A stretch of DNA of 32,791 nucleotides, from assembly GCA_903929035.1 (NCBI GenBank), contig CAIYTF010000154.1:1-32791 (forward strand), written 5' to 3'. Source of the stretch: an uncultured Ignavibacteriales bacterium. GTDB taxonomy: Bacteria; Bacteroidota; Ignavibacteria; Ignavibacteriales; Ignavibacteriaceae. This document shows, one piece after another, positions 17,736-25,258 of the stretch. A program made the position numbers and the translations under genes. The notes below the pieces were generated by a model. The model did no database searches. It saw only the letters and a list, made by a program, of their open reading frames with translations, and was not told where the DNA came from. The number at the start of each line of letters is the position of its first letter. The stretch's first letter is position 1.

Positions 17736-18905
17736 ATGTTAAACATTGCTTTATTTGGTCCCCCCGGCGCCGGCAAAGGAACTCAATCAGAGTTCCTTAT
17801 CAAGAAATATAATCTATATTATATATCAACCGGCGGTTTGCTGAGAAAAGAGCTTGCCGATAAATCTAAACTTGGTTTAGAAGCGCAGAGCATCATTGCT
17901 TCCGGCGGCCTGGTTTCCGATGAAATAATCGTGCAGATTATGGAAAAAACAATTACTGAAAATCCGGATGCAAACGGGTTCCTGTTTGACGGATTCCCGC
18001 GTACTTATATTCAAGCCTACATTCTCGAAGGACTGATGATAAAACTCAATACATCTCTCACCTGTCTGATAAGCCTCAATGTGCCCGAAGAAGAATCCGT
18101 TTCGAGGCTATTAAAACGCGGCGAAACTTCCGGTCGTTTGGATGATAATGAAACCGTTATAAGAAATCGGCTGAAAGAATATAATGAAAAGACACTACCC
18201 GTGCTCGAGTTTTATAAAGAACGCGGTATGTTTTTTGAAGTAAATGGTCTGGATACAATAGAAAATGTTAACTTTGAAATTACAAAAATCATTAAGCATC
18301 AGTTACGCAACAAACTATTCAATATTGTGTTATTTGGGTATCCGGGTTCAGGACGCGGATCTCAAGGCAAATCCTTAGCAAAGAAATTTGAACTTGAATA
18401 CGTTGCCACGGGTCCTATGTTGGATAAAGAGATTGCCCAAGGCACTCCTATCGGCAACAAAATCAGGGTACTTTATGAAAACGGGCAGTTAGTGCCGGAT
18501 GAGATAGTTGTTCAATTAATTGAAAAGAAACTTATTAACTCCAAAGATGTAAAAGGATTTATCTTTAAGGGGTTCCCGCGAACTTTGGTTCAATCTTATA
18601 TACTTGATGGTTTGCTTAAAAAACACGGTGCCTCCATTTCCAAAATTATTGAAATTGAAGTTCCTCCTTTAGAATTAATTTCACGATTAGATGAACGGAG
18701 CAAAACCGAGAATTGTATGCCTTATGACAACAGCACCTCAAAAATAGTGAAGAGGCTGCAAGAACACGAAACAAAAACTGTTCCTGTTATTACAAAATAT
18801 AATCAATTGCACGAAGTTATAAAGATAAACGGGATGGGTCCTTTTGATGAAGTTTTCGCGAGAATTTCTTTTGAAATTGAAACAGGGATTCGATTGATGC
18901 GATAG
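17736..18905 (+). CDS. adk: Tandem adenylate kinase (active plus degenerate domain)
   Basis: Two adenylate-kinase domains in one 389-residue chain. The first has a perfect P-loop GPPGAGKGT (8-16), FDGFPRT (about 84-90) and a short-LID block RGETSGRLDDN with the catalytic Arg, so it should convert ATP + AMP to 2 ADP. The second starts at about residue 195; its P-loop is GYPGSGRGS (201-209) with the key Lys replaced by Arg, and the LID Arg block is lost (DERSKTENCMPYDN), although KGFPRT remains. The second domain is probably inactive and structural or regulatory. The gene lies between the defence cassette and tRNA-Arg on the same strand. Confidence 0.92.
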   Translation: MLNIALFGPPGAGKGTQSEFLIKKYNLYYISTGGLLRKELADKSKLGLEAQSIIASGGLVSDEIIVQIMEKTITENPDANGFLFDGFPRTYIQAYILEGLMIKLNTSLTCLISLNVPEEESVSRLLKRGETSGRLDDNETVIRNRLKEYNEKTLPVLEFYKERGMFFEVNGLDTIENVNFEITKIIKHQLRNKLFNIVLFGYPGSGRGSQGKSLAKKFELEYVATGPMLDKEIAQGTPIGNKIRVLYENGQLVPDEIVVQLIEKKLINSKDVKGFIFKGFPRTLVQSYILDGLLKKHGASISKIIEIEVPPLELISRLDERSKTENCMPYDNSTSKIVKRLQEHETKTVPVITKYNQLHEVIKINGMGPFDEVFARISFEIETGIRLMR

Positions 18906-18949
18906 CAATCCAACGAAAAAAAATCGGCTGAAAAAAATATAGTATTTAG

Positions 18950-18980
18950 TTGAAATAAAATGATAAAATCCTTATATTTG
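18950..18980 (+). promoter_or_regulatory. Bacteroidota-type promoter of tRNA-Arg
   Basis: TTG at 18950-18952, 20 bases, then TATATTTG at 18973-18980, an exact match to the TAnnTTTG -7 element. The tRNA starts 16 bases later. This supports a Bacteroidota-like housekeeping sigma factor. Confidence 0.75.
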
Positions 18981-18996
18981 TTTTCTAAGTAATTAT

Positions 18997-19070
18997 GCAC
19001 CCGTAGCTCAATTGGATAGAGCGTTTGACTACGGATCAAAAGGTTGAGGGTTCGACTCCTTCCGGGTGTA
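18997..19070 (+). tRNA. tRNA-Arg (ACG)
   Basis: A 74-nt cloverleaf: acceptor GCACCCG with CGGGTGT (closing G-U pair), D arm GCTC/GAGC, anticodon stem TTTGA/TCAAA with loop CTACGGA (anticodon ACG, read as ICG), T arm with GTTCGAC, discriminator A. CCA is not encoded. Sequence around the anticodon and T arm is the usual target for phage integrases, and phage-type genes begin about 110 bases downstream. Confidence 0.95.
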
Positions 19071-19131
19071 CATTTTTATTTTTTTAGCCTTGTAACTACA
19101 TATAATATAAATAGTTAATTTTAACCGCTAA

Positions 19132-19149
19132 AAATAGTGCAGACTATTT
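19132..19149 (-). terminator. Weak terminator after the terminase gene
   Basis: AAATAGT and ACTATTT (7 bp) with a 4-nt loop; the minus-strand reading continues with more U. AT-rich and weak, but well placed 28 bases after the large-terminase stop. Confidence 0.45.
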
Positions 19150-19177
19150 GCAAAGTTTTGAGGTTTTCCTGCCTAAA

Positions 19178-20560
19178 TTAGTATTCGTACGTCTTCTTAA
19201 TATACTTTTTTAGTTTGTCGTAATTTGCCTTTGATAACTGTAATTCCTTTATAATCTTCTCGTCTATTTCATTTTCTGACGCTTCCTCTTTTAGAAAGCG
19301 ATATTTTAATTCCATAAAAGCGTCACTTAGTTTTATAAGATTATCAAAATCCATATTATCGGGGTTTTGTTCAGCGAATTCCGTCACGTATTTCAAATGT
19401 GTATGTATCCCGTAGCGAATCGCGTCCATTGTATGATCTTTAAATTTAATCGGTTCTTCAAGTATGTTGCCATCCTTGTCTTTCCTGTAAGCATAGCCTA
19501 AGACCTCGTTGTTTATGTTCGTATTATTTGGATTACTATATATTTTCTGACGTTTCACGTGATCAATACCATCCTTAACGCTCTTATCTGCCGGTAATAC
19601 CATAAATCCCGCGTTATGTATTTCCTGTATTCTCTGCGGCTCCGCTGCATCAGCATAAATTGGATGGTTCTTCGATATTTCCAAGTCTTTTAGTTTCTGT
19701 ATTAGTTCCGTGTTGGTCAGCCTTGTTTGATATAACGATTCTGTCAAATAAAACTCATTCTCCCGCCTGTCAATTCTTATTAAAGCTGTCGGATTAACAA
19801 AACCGAAATCAAGTCCATAAAACGTGTCGGTAAAAAACTTCGGATAATTATTTATTATCGGGAACGGCTTATATATTAACTCTGCCAACTGGCCCCAAAG
19901 TCCTAAAGCATACACGTTGTAATAATTCTCGTCCTGTTCAGCCAAGCTTTCGAGCACGCCCGCGTATTCAGCATCAAGTTTCATATTATCTTTATATGTT
20001 GTCTTTAGAACAGTTGACTTATTTTTTATATCAGTGCTCGGGTTGGAGAAGAAGTGCTTGTATAACCAGTTTTGACTGCTTACAGGATTAAAGGTTAGCA
20101 TAATTTGTTTATGATGCTTTGTCTGTCCTCTTAATCGTATATCAAGCTGCATAAAATCCTCTTTACGAAGTTCTGTTGCTTCTTCAACCCAAATAGATGT
20201 AATACCGTGTATGGATTTAATCTTCTCCGGATCATCCATACCCGCTGTTACAATCTCGTTGCCATTTGCTTTGAATTTAATCGACATTTCCGTCTTGTTA
20301 AATTCAAACTTGTGATATATTCCCCACGACAAAATAACATCGCGGAGCAGCGCGTAACAACTTCCCCTGATGGTACGCGCTATCTTCCTGACGACTAATA
20401 TTTTATGTCCCTTCTCTGTTATAATTCGTATAAGCTGCTTTTGAGCCGTGAAATAACTTTTCCCGCTCCCGCCGCCGCCGTAGAGAACTTCATACCTGTT
20501 GATATTACTCAGCAGCTGGAAATATACAGGGTTAATCTCGTTCTTTAGATTAATTTCCAC
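19178..20560 (-). CDS. terL: Phage terminase large subunit (PBSX/Terminase_3 type)
   Basis: The DNA-packaging motor ATPase and nuclease. 460 residues, full length for the family. Walker A is GGGGSGKS (28-35), then VVRKIARTIRGSCYALL, Walker B in ITSIWVEEATEL (about 139-150), and the coupling motif in LTFNPVSSQNWL. Nuclease domain: FYGLDFGFVNPTAL, IYADAAEPQRI and the distal KDHTMDAIRYG, giving the usual three acidic clusters of an RNase-H fold. The start overlaps the small-subunit stop by 11 bases. Nothing phage-like follows it: the next gene downstream is the tRNA, where a portal gene would be expected. Confidence 0.94.
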   Translation of the reverse strand: MEINLKNEINPVYFQLLSNINRYEVLYGGGGSGKSYFTAQKQLIRIITEKGHKILVVRKIARTIRGSCYALLRDVILSWGIYHKFEFNKTEMSIKFKANGNEIVTAGMDDPEKIKSIHGITSIWVEEATELRKEDFMQLDIRLRGQTKHHKQIMLTFNPVSSQNWLYKHFFSNPSTDIKNKSTVLKTTYKDNMKLDAEYAGVLESLAEQDENYYNVYALGLWGQLAELIYKPFPIINNYPKFFTDTFYGLDFGFVNPTALIRIDRRENEFYLTESLYQTRLTNTELIQKLKDLEISKNHPIYADAAEPQRIQEIHNAGFMVLPADKSVKDGIDHVKRQKIYSNPNNTNINNEVLGYAYRKDKDGNILEEPIKFKDHTMDAIRYGIHTHLKYVTEFAEQNPDNMDFDNLIKLSDAFMELKYRFLKEEASENEIDEKIIKELQLSKANYDKLKKYIKKTYEY

Positions 20561-21125
20561 CGGTAAACGTCACGTCCTCTGCTTCTTCAAATTTGCTGTC
20601 TAAACCTATTTCCTTTATTGCCGCCGTGCTGTCGCCCTGCGGCGCGTACTGAACAAAAGTAATCTTAACTCCTTCGTCCTCTTTCTTGACCTCACCACCT
20701 AAGAGTTCCATATCAAGGCGGATCAGAGTTTCTGCTGCTTTCAGCAAAGCAGTTACGTCTCTTATATTCTCAGGCTGTATTTTTAGAATCATCACTCCTG
20801 TTTTCTTATCAATTTCAATTACGGTATTTACCGCTTTTTTGATAAACGATAGATAATCACGCACTACCACTCTGTATTCCATACGCTGAGCTACAATATC
20901 AGCGTCTGTCTTCTCAGCCATAATTTCAGATATATTATTAATCCGTTCTTGAATAACCTCGCTCCACTTGAACTTCGTCATCCAATTTTGCAGTGTCTTT
21001 GGCTTCCTTTTAGTAATATTTGAAAGTTCTCTTATTGACCTTTTTTCGCCCATCCTATAATAAGTTTCAAAGGCCTCTATCTGTTCAACTGTTTGAGGGT
21101 TTTTAGGTGTTCCTTTTTTTGCCAT
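20550..21125 (-). CDS. terS: Phage terminase small subunit
   Basis: 191 residues. The N-terminal helix-turn-helix (SIRELSNITKRKPKTLQNWMTKFKW) is followed by helical oligomerisation segments (about 60-150) and an acidic C-terminal tail. It recognises the packaging site and regulates the large subunit. The position directly before terL with an 11-base overlap supports the call; the family is too variable for a firm motif. Confidence 0.85.
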   Translation of the reverse strand: MAKKGTPKNPQTVEQIEAFETYYRMGEKRSIRELSNITKRKPKTLQNWMTKFKWSEVIQERINNISEIMAEKTDADIVAQRMEYRVVVRDYLSFIKKAVNTVIEIDKKTGVMILKIQPENIRDVTALLKAAETLIRLDMELLGGEVKKEDEGVKITFVQYAPQGDSTAAIKEIGLDSKFEEAEDVTFTGGN

Positions 21126-21340
21126 TATAATGTAATCCCGTATAAAGAGTTTCCCGTTTGATTATCGCCCGAGCGTTTTTTTATTTTTTTTTCAATATTC
21201 TTTTGTCTTTTCTCAAAAAGTTTTACGTTATGACTACTGTGATGTTCTGTATCACAAATAGCAAACCAATTGTTATCTATAAACGGATTAAAATATTTAT
21301 TTTCCGGTTTTTTCTCTTTTATTTCATCTATGTTTGTCAT
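21125..21340 (-). CDS. Small hypothetical phage protein
   Basis: 71 residues, basic C-terminal half (KRQKNIEKKIKKRS). It starts 4 bases inside the thyX end and its stop shares one base with the terS start, so it is packed as a real operon gene. ICDTEHHSSHN recalls short His-rich HNH-like patches, but too few conserved residues are present to claim a nuclease. Function unknown. Confidence 0.55.
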   Translation of the reverse strand: MTNIDEIKEKKPENKYFNPFIDNNWFAICDTEHHSSHNVKLFEKRQKNIEKKIKKRSGDNQTGNSLYGITL

Positions 21341-22002
21341 TCTTTATTCCTATCAAATATTAATGGTAAATTCTCTTTTAAGTAATCTTTGCACATATTA
21401 GCAATTATCTGCATATCAGGATGTGCCGCCTTTGATGTTCTCAAATCAAGTATATGAATCCATTCCCTTAAATTAGCCGTCATAGATATTTCTGTTTTAA
21501 GGCAGTTAGGCAATATTGCACGTGCTTGTTCAGGTTTCCAATTTCTGTAATTAATTAATTCAATATAGGTTTGTTCTATTTCAATTAAAGTTTCAAAAAA
21601 TACTCTATCTTCTATTTTACAATACATAATGGACATTGTATTAACATAATGTCCTTCTTTAATCTCTATATTATGGGGGATTACAAATGTTAGTTGATTT
21701 CCAAATTTATCTTTAGTATAATTAGCATATCTTGTACTTTCAATACTAAAAACTACGCCTGCTCTGTGCCTTGTTAATTCAGCCATTACTCCTCTGTCAG
21801 TTATTATCTTAGCTGATAGAGAGACGTGCTCAAGCACCGATAAATGTCCTTTCTTCATTATCAAATTGATAATTTCCCTGTAACTATCACCGGTTATATA
21901 TTCCTCTGATTTGTAACAAGTACGAGCGTGTTTTTCTAACTTCTTGTATATTTGTTCCGAATTAAACGGTTCAAATGCTACTGATGGGTTTATTAATATC
22001 AT
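21337..22002 (-). CDS. thyX: Flavin-dependent thymidylate synthase
   Basis: Makes dTMP from dUMP using methylene-THF, NADPH and FAD. 221 residues. The ThyX signature is present as RHRAGVVFSIESTRY (78-92), with HLSVLEHVS upstream (FAD-contacting) and KPEQARAILPNCLKTE and the conserved Arg (DLRTSKAAHPDMQ) downstream. A phage copy raises dTMP supply for replication. It lies in the leftward phage operon, after a 128-base gap with a strong hairpin. Confidence 0.94.
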   Translation of the reverse strand: MILINPSVAFEPFNSEQIYKKLEKHARTCYKSEEYITGDSYREIINLIMKKGHLSVLEHVSLSAKIITDRGVMAELTRHRAGVVFSIESTRYANYTKDKFGNQLTFVIPHNIEIKEGHYVNTMSIMYCKIEDRVFFETLIEIEQTYIELINYRNWKPEQARAILPNCLKTEISMTANLREWIHILDLRTSKAAHPDMQIIANMCKDYLKENLPLIFDRNKE

Positions 22003-22022
22003 TTATTCTTTCTTTTTTAATA

Positions 22023-22050
22023 ATTGCCTCCCCAACCACGAGGAGGCAAT
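22023..22050 (-). promoter_or_regulatory. Hairpin in the thyX leader
   Basis: A perfect 9-bp inverted repeat (ATTGCCTCC / GGAGGCAAT, 10-nt loop) ends 20 bases before the thyX start on the minus strand. Upstream, smaller hairpins (GCAG...CTGC near 22085-22105 and TCCCT/AGGGA near 22117-22130) are also possible. No U-tract follows, so a terminator is unlikely; an RNA-stability or translation-control element is plausible. The 128-base gap has no gene. Confidence 0.5.
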
Positions 22051-22130
22051 ACGTATGAATTATTTTTTCCTAACCACTCAAATTGCAGACCTTTCTTTCT
22101 GCTTTGTTATTTGTTTCCCTTTATAGGGAG

Positions 22131-22811
22131 TTATTTAATACACTTTTCCGTGTAAATGTTCTCTTGTTTAATTGAATTAAAAATACTATAAGCAATTTCC
22201 CACATTATGGTATTGCCAAGTGATTTTATTCTGTTGTTCCTGTGTTTTGCGTGCGTAAGTCCGTCCAACCTTCCGGTATGTGCATCATCCACTCCACAAA
22301 GTCGGGTTGCAGCTTCAATCCAACTTTCTGCGTTATATCCGGGACCGCGTCCGAATGTCTGGTATTGTTTAGATTCGTACATCCAATCCAATCCCTCGCT
22401 TTCGGAGTTGGCAGTAAACCCACCATCGCCTGTAAATTCAGCATCCCTTGACCTGTCCGCTCCCTTCTCGCTAATATCGTTTTCATTGATTCTGTACTCT
22501 CGTTCGCTCTCGGAGTTGGCAGCATCTTTGGCAATATTGTATCCGATAATCCATATTTTCTTCCCGCAAAATGGGCAATACACGAAGTATCCCCATTTGT
22601 TTATTATCGAATAGCCGGAGTTTTTCTGTGCTATAAATTCAGGACAGCCCGGTCTATAATTAATCGAGTTACCTCTGATCTCCTGCCATTCGCATTTGTC
22701 CGTCTTGATTCTGTGCTTATAATACTGTTCCATTAATTCAGGAATATTATCTTGGTCAAGGACATAGTTTTCTTCATCATCCTGCAAATTATATAATTCG
22801 TCCGCGTTCAT
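22131..22811 (-). CDS. Zinc-ribbon protein with cytosine-methylase-like C-terminus
   Basis: 226 residues. The N-terminal part is a phage-style zinc patch (CEW at about 39, RPGC at about 54, CPFCGKKIW at about 79-87). The end, RLCGVDDAHTGRLDGLTHAKHRNNRIKSLGNTIMWEIAYSIF, closely resembles the C-terminal end (motif X region) of Dcm-type C5-cytosine methylases of phages. The catalytic PCQ loop and SAM motifs are absent, so it cannot methylate alone. The same DNA in another frame (22534-22226) also encodes methylase-like blocks, LPTPRANES, LLPTPKARDW and DFVEWMMHIPEGWTDL, another recognisable phage Dcm-associated form. Either an overlapping gene or the trace of an old frameshift. Confidence 0.7.
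   Translation of the reverse strand: MNADELYNLQDDEENYVLDQDNIPELMEQYYKHRIKTDKCEWQEIRGNSINYRPGCPEFIAQKNSGYSIINKWGYFVYCPFCGKKIWIIGYNIAKDAANSESEREYRINENDISEKGADRSRDAEFTGDGGFTANSESEGLDWMYESKQYQTFGRGPGYNAESWIEAATRLCGVDDAHTGRLDGLTHAKHRNNRIKSLGNTIMWEIAYSIFNSIKQENIYTEKCIK
22226..22534 (-). CDS. Overlapping frame with phage Dcm-type LPTP/EWMMGFP motifs
   Basis: 102 residues in a different frame inside the 226-residue gene. It holds MLPTPRANES, then NLQAMVGLLPTPKARDW, then LKLQPDFVEWMMHIPEGWTDL; this series (repeated LPTP-ARD blocks then EWMMGFP-GWTDL) is typical of C-terminal parts of phage cytosine methylases. The ATG is inside the other gene and has no obvious SD, so translation is not established. 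Reported because the family match is too good for a chance shadow frame. Confidence 0.4.
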   Translation of the reverse strand: MPKMLPTPRANESTESMKTILARRERTGQGMLNLQAMVGLLPTPKARDWIGCTNLNNTRHSDAVPDITQKVGLKLQPDFVEWMMHIPEGWTDLRTQNTGTTE

Positions 22812-23137
22812 CTTCTCACCTCCTGCACTATCAAAGGCTCAACCCAATAAACGTTAATCTCCTTTAATAAGTCAGGGCTATTGCCCTCAAAGTCAGAGTA
22901 AAATTCATTACCGCCTCTTGCCCTCCATATAATCCCGCCTAAGTTATCAATATCATCTTTTTGTATATGCACACATTGAACTTCACCGTGCGTAAATGAG
23001 TGAGCGTGGTCGCCTAGTTGTACTCTTTCAAAATCGTGATCTGCCGGCATTAGCTTAACTTCTTTGAATGTATATGCTAATTCACTCATAGAACTCTTCG
23101 TCCCGTATCTTGCTTTTTCAATTGCTATCGTTGTCAT
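22808..23137 (-). CDS. Hypothetical phage protein
   Basis: 109 residues, soluble, no motif I recognise. Sequence such as HAHSFTHGEVQCVHIQKDDIDNLGGIIWRARGG looks like a beta-rich small domain. It overlaps the next gene by 4 bases (coupled translation) and begins 8 bases after the VRR-NUC gene, so it belongs to the replication/packaging operon. Function unknown. Confidence 0.65.
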   Translation of the reverse strand: MTTIAIEKARYGTKSSMSELAYTFKEVKLMPADHDFERVQLGDHAHSFTHGEVQCVHIQKDDIDNLGGIIWRARGGNEFYSDFEGNSPDLLKEINVYWVEPLIVQEVRR

Positions 23138-23145
23138 TTTAGTTT

Positions 23146-23442
23146 TTACCTTCTTTTAGATTTTTTTACTAGTTCTAAAATCATTTCTTTAAATGATTCA
23201 TAATTATCTATAACGCTGGCTATGCCGCCTGATTTTATTATCTGTTGTAAATTTTTTTCCTGCAATAATGTTGCTTTAGCTCCTTCTCTCTTGAACTCTA
23301 CTGCAACGAACGAGCCGTCTATGCTCATTCTTAAATCCGGTAATCCCGATCTGCTGCCAAGCACGAGCTTCTCCGCGTATATGTTCGGGTATTCCTGCTT
23401 TAGGTACTTCAGGCATTTTGCCTGCAACTTCGATTCTAACAC
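23146..23442 (-). CDS. VRR-NUC domain nuclease
   Basis: A small PD-(D/E)xK nuclease (VRR-NUC), which in phages usually partners SNF2/DEAD helicases and acts on branched DNA. Motifs: ESKLQAKCLKYLKQ start, then SRSGLPDLRMSIDGSFVAVEFKREGAKATLLQ (Asp in PDL and E-x-K in VEFK), then the helix with LQEKNLQQI. The open frame extends to an ATG at 23532, but I prefer the GTG at 23442: it has an SD-like AAAGGA 8 bases upstream and begins where the domain begins. It overlaps the helicase gene end by 167 bases. About 98 residues, typical of the family. Confidence 0.88.
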   Translation of the reverse strand: MLESKLQAKCLKYLKQEYPNIYAEKLVLGSRSGLPDLRMSIDGSFVAVEFKREGAKATLLQEKNLQQIIKSGGIASVIDNYESFKEMILELVKKSKRR

Positions 23443-24670
23443 TTTCGTAATCCTTTCTGAAATAATATGTCGTGTAATCTTTCTTATCTTGAACTGCTTT
23501 ATATATTTTGTCTTCAATACCGCCTTTTGCAAATATCCAATGCGCGGCAGCTTCAGTCGTTCTGTTCTTATCCTGCATCCGTGCCCTTGCCTGCCAATAG
23601 AGTAACGAGCTATGCGATATGTTGTAGAATATTATAATATCCGCTGTTGATAGGTTTACGCCCATACTGCCTGACTGTATTTGTGATATAAACACTGTAT
23701 CAGTATTAGCATTAAATATTCGCGGGCTATTTGTCCAATCCTTAAAGGTTGCTTTTAGTAAATCGCCCTCAGCTATAAAATTATAATAAATACCAATCTT
23801 GCGTCCTTTATAATTATTCTTTATAAATACCGCTTTTGAATCATCAAGTATTATTTGTTTACCGGTTTCCGTTTTTACCGTACCGCTAAAAAGCTGGTGC
23901 ACTTTGCTCATCTTCTTCGCGGCTGTATCGATAACAACTTCTTCATTGCCTATTAGCAGTATTTGGTCGCTTAACAAGGTTTTTATCTTGTTATAAGTTT
24001 CAGGCTTCATTTGAACGTATCGTACAAACTCAATTACTTCTTGGTTAAAGCCCGCTTGCGATTGCGTGAATGATATTAAGTACGGTTTAATATCCGGTTC
24101 AATCTTGTGCATCTTCACTTTACTATAATTTTTAACAAGCCATCCGTTTATTATCCGTTCCGTTACATACACGTAATCCTTTGCCCACTCGTAAAAGTTC
24201 CTGTATTCACTCCAAGGGGAATAGACTCCCGATATACTGAACTGGTGAAAGAGCTGTGAATAACTCTCAGGTGTCGGTGTACCGGATAAGAATATTACTC
24301 TTGCCGCTCCGGTTTTCATCCACAAAATAGCCGCGCGTTTGCTCGGCTTCGGGAATGCTCCCAAACTATGCGCTTCGTCCGCGATAACGAGATCAAAAGT
24401 TTGTTTTTTTACCTTGTGCAGGCTTTCATAATTTATGACCGTCATCTTGAAAGGCTTCTTGATCATCTCGAAATCCTTTTCAATTGAGCTGATCGCCATC
24501 AGCTTTGTAACGAACAGGACATTCTCCGCTTTAACAAGATAGGCGGCAGTAAGTGCCGTTAGCGTCTTACCTGTCCTGACCTCCATCGCGAGGTAACACA
24601 TCCCTTTTTCTTTCAAAAGCTTGGCAGCCTGTCGGGCAATCTGCTCTTGGTAGTCTCTCAGTATGCCCAT
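23276..24670 (-). CDS. SNF2-type phage helicase
   Basis: 464 residues. Walker A is MEVRTGKTLTAL (about 29-40), DEAH at 98-101 (VIADEAHSLG), motif III LSGTPTPES (about 121-129), and the C-terminal RecA-like lobe with GVNLSTADIIIFYN and motif VI YWQARARMQDKNR. Typical of phage replication modules, often with a VRR-NUC gene next door, as here. The last 55 or so codons (after about residue 409) overlap VRR-NUC in another frame and look unlike helicase, so the helicase may end functionally before that. No known partner other than the neighbouring nuclease and the prim-pol gene upstream. Confidence 0.9.
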   Translation of the reverse strand: MGILRDYQEQIARQAAKLLKEKGMCYLAMEVRTGKTLTALTAAYLVKAENVLFVTKLMAISSIEKDFEMIKKPFKMTVINYESLHKVKKQTFDLVIADEAHSLGAFPKPSKRAAILWMKTGAARVIFLSGTPTPESYSQLFHQFSISGVYSPWSEYRNFYEWAKDYVYVTERIINGWLVKNYSKVKMHKIEPDIKPYLISFTQSQAGFNQEVIEFVRYVQMKPETYNKIKTLLSDQILLIGNEEVVIDTAAKKMSKVHQLFSGTVKTETGKQIILDDSKAVFIKNNYKGRKIGIYYNFIAEGDLLKATFKDWTNSPRIFNANTDTVFISQIQSGSMGVNLSTADIIIFYNISHSSLLYWQARARMQDKNRTTEAAAHWIFAKGGIEDKIYKAVQDKKDYTTYYFRKDYESVRIEVAGKMPEVPKAGIPEHIRGEARAWQQIGITGFKNEHRRLVRCSRVQERRS

Positions 24671-24785
24671 TTGTTGTCTCTTATTGAGAAATGACGTCTC
24701 ATATTAATACAATTTTTGAATAATGTGATAATTGGAGCAAATGTGGACAGTTGTGGACAGATGAAGTGTCCTTTTCTTAGAAATC

Positions 24786-24894
24786 GTAACATATTATTAT
24801 ATATAGCGTTATAGCCACAGGGGAAAAAATGGACAGATGGTGGACAGATGAAAAAGGGCTTTTTTGAACGATGTAACATATTATTATATATAGC
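24786..24894. repeat. 22-bp AT-rich direct repeat, two copies
   Basis: 24786-24807 and 24873-24894 are identical (GTAACATATTATTATATATA then GC), each about 25-40 bases after a pair of GGACAG boxes, so the left arm is built from a duplicated unit too. Confidence 0.88.
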
Positions 24895-24907
24895 TTTTCT
24901 ACCTTTT

Positions 24908-25050
24908 TTTGGACAGTTGGACAGTAAAACCGAGTGCATACACCCCCCACGTATACAGTATATATATATCCCCATACTCTCTCTCCCCCTTATATTTATA
25001 TTACTTTCCCCTAAACCTATATATGTAAAAAAACTGTCCAACTGTCCAAA
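24908..25050. repeat. 18-bp perfect inverted repeat (paired GGACAG boxes) flanking the core
   Basis: 24908-24925 (TTTGGACAGTTGGACAGT) is the exact reverse complement of 25033-25050. Each arm holds two boxes 8 bases apart. The 107 bases between contain the AT/pyrimidine core. Too wide for a simple protein operator; fits two facing initiator-binding arms. Confidence 0.85.
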
Positions 25051-25137
25051 TTGGCACTTAACTAATTGAATTATAATGAGTTGATTAATCGAAAAACAAC
25101 TGTCCAAATGAAAAAACAACTGTCCAAAAAGGGGTAT

Positions 25138-25258
25138 CAACTGTCCAAATTGGCACTTAACTCTATATATAATAGGGTTTTGTAGATTCTGCTTGTTTTT
25201 GCATACCAACTGTCCAAATTGGCACTTAACTCTATATATAATAGGGTTTTGTAGATTC
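25138..25258. repeat. 52-bp direct repeat, two copies
   Basis: 25138-25189 and 25207-25258 are identical over 52 bases (period 69). Each has a CTGTCC box, then AAATTGGCACTTAACT and an AT-rich stretch with TATATATAATAGGG. A third copy of only the first 22 bases lies at 25042-25063. Confidence 0.92.

Noticed and set aside
19551-19566. parS-like sequence GTTTCACGTGATC inside terL
   Set aside because: Only one half matches the GTTTCACGTGAAAC palindrome; it lies in phage coding sequence and probably arises by chance.
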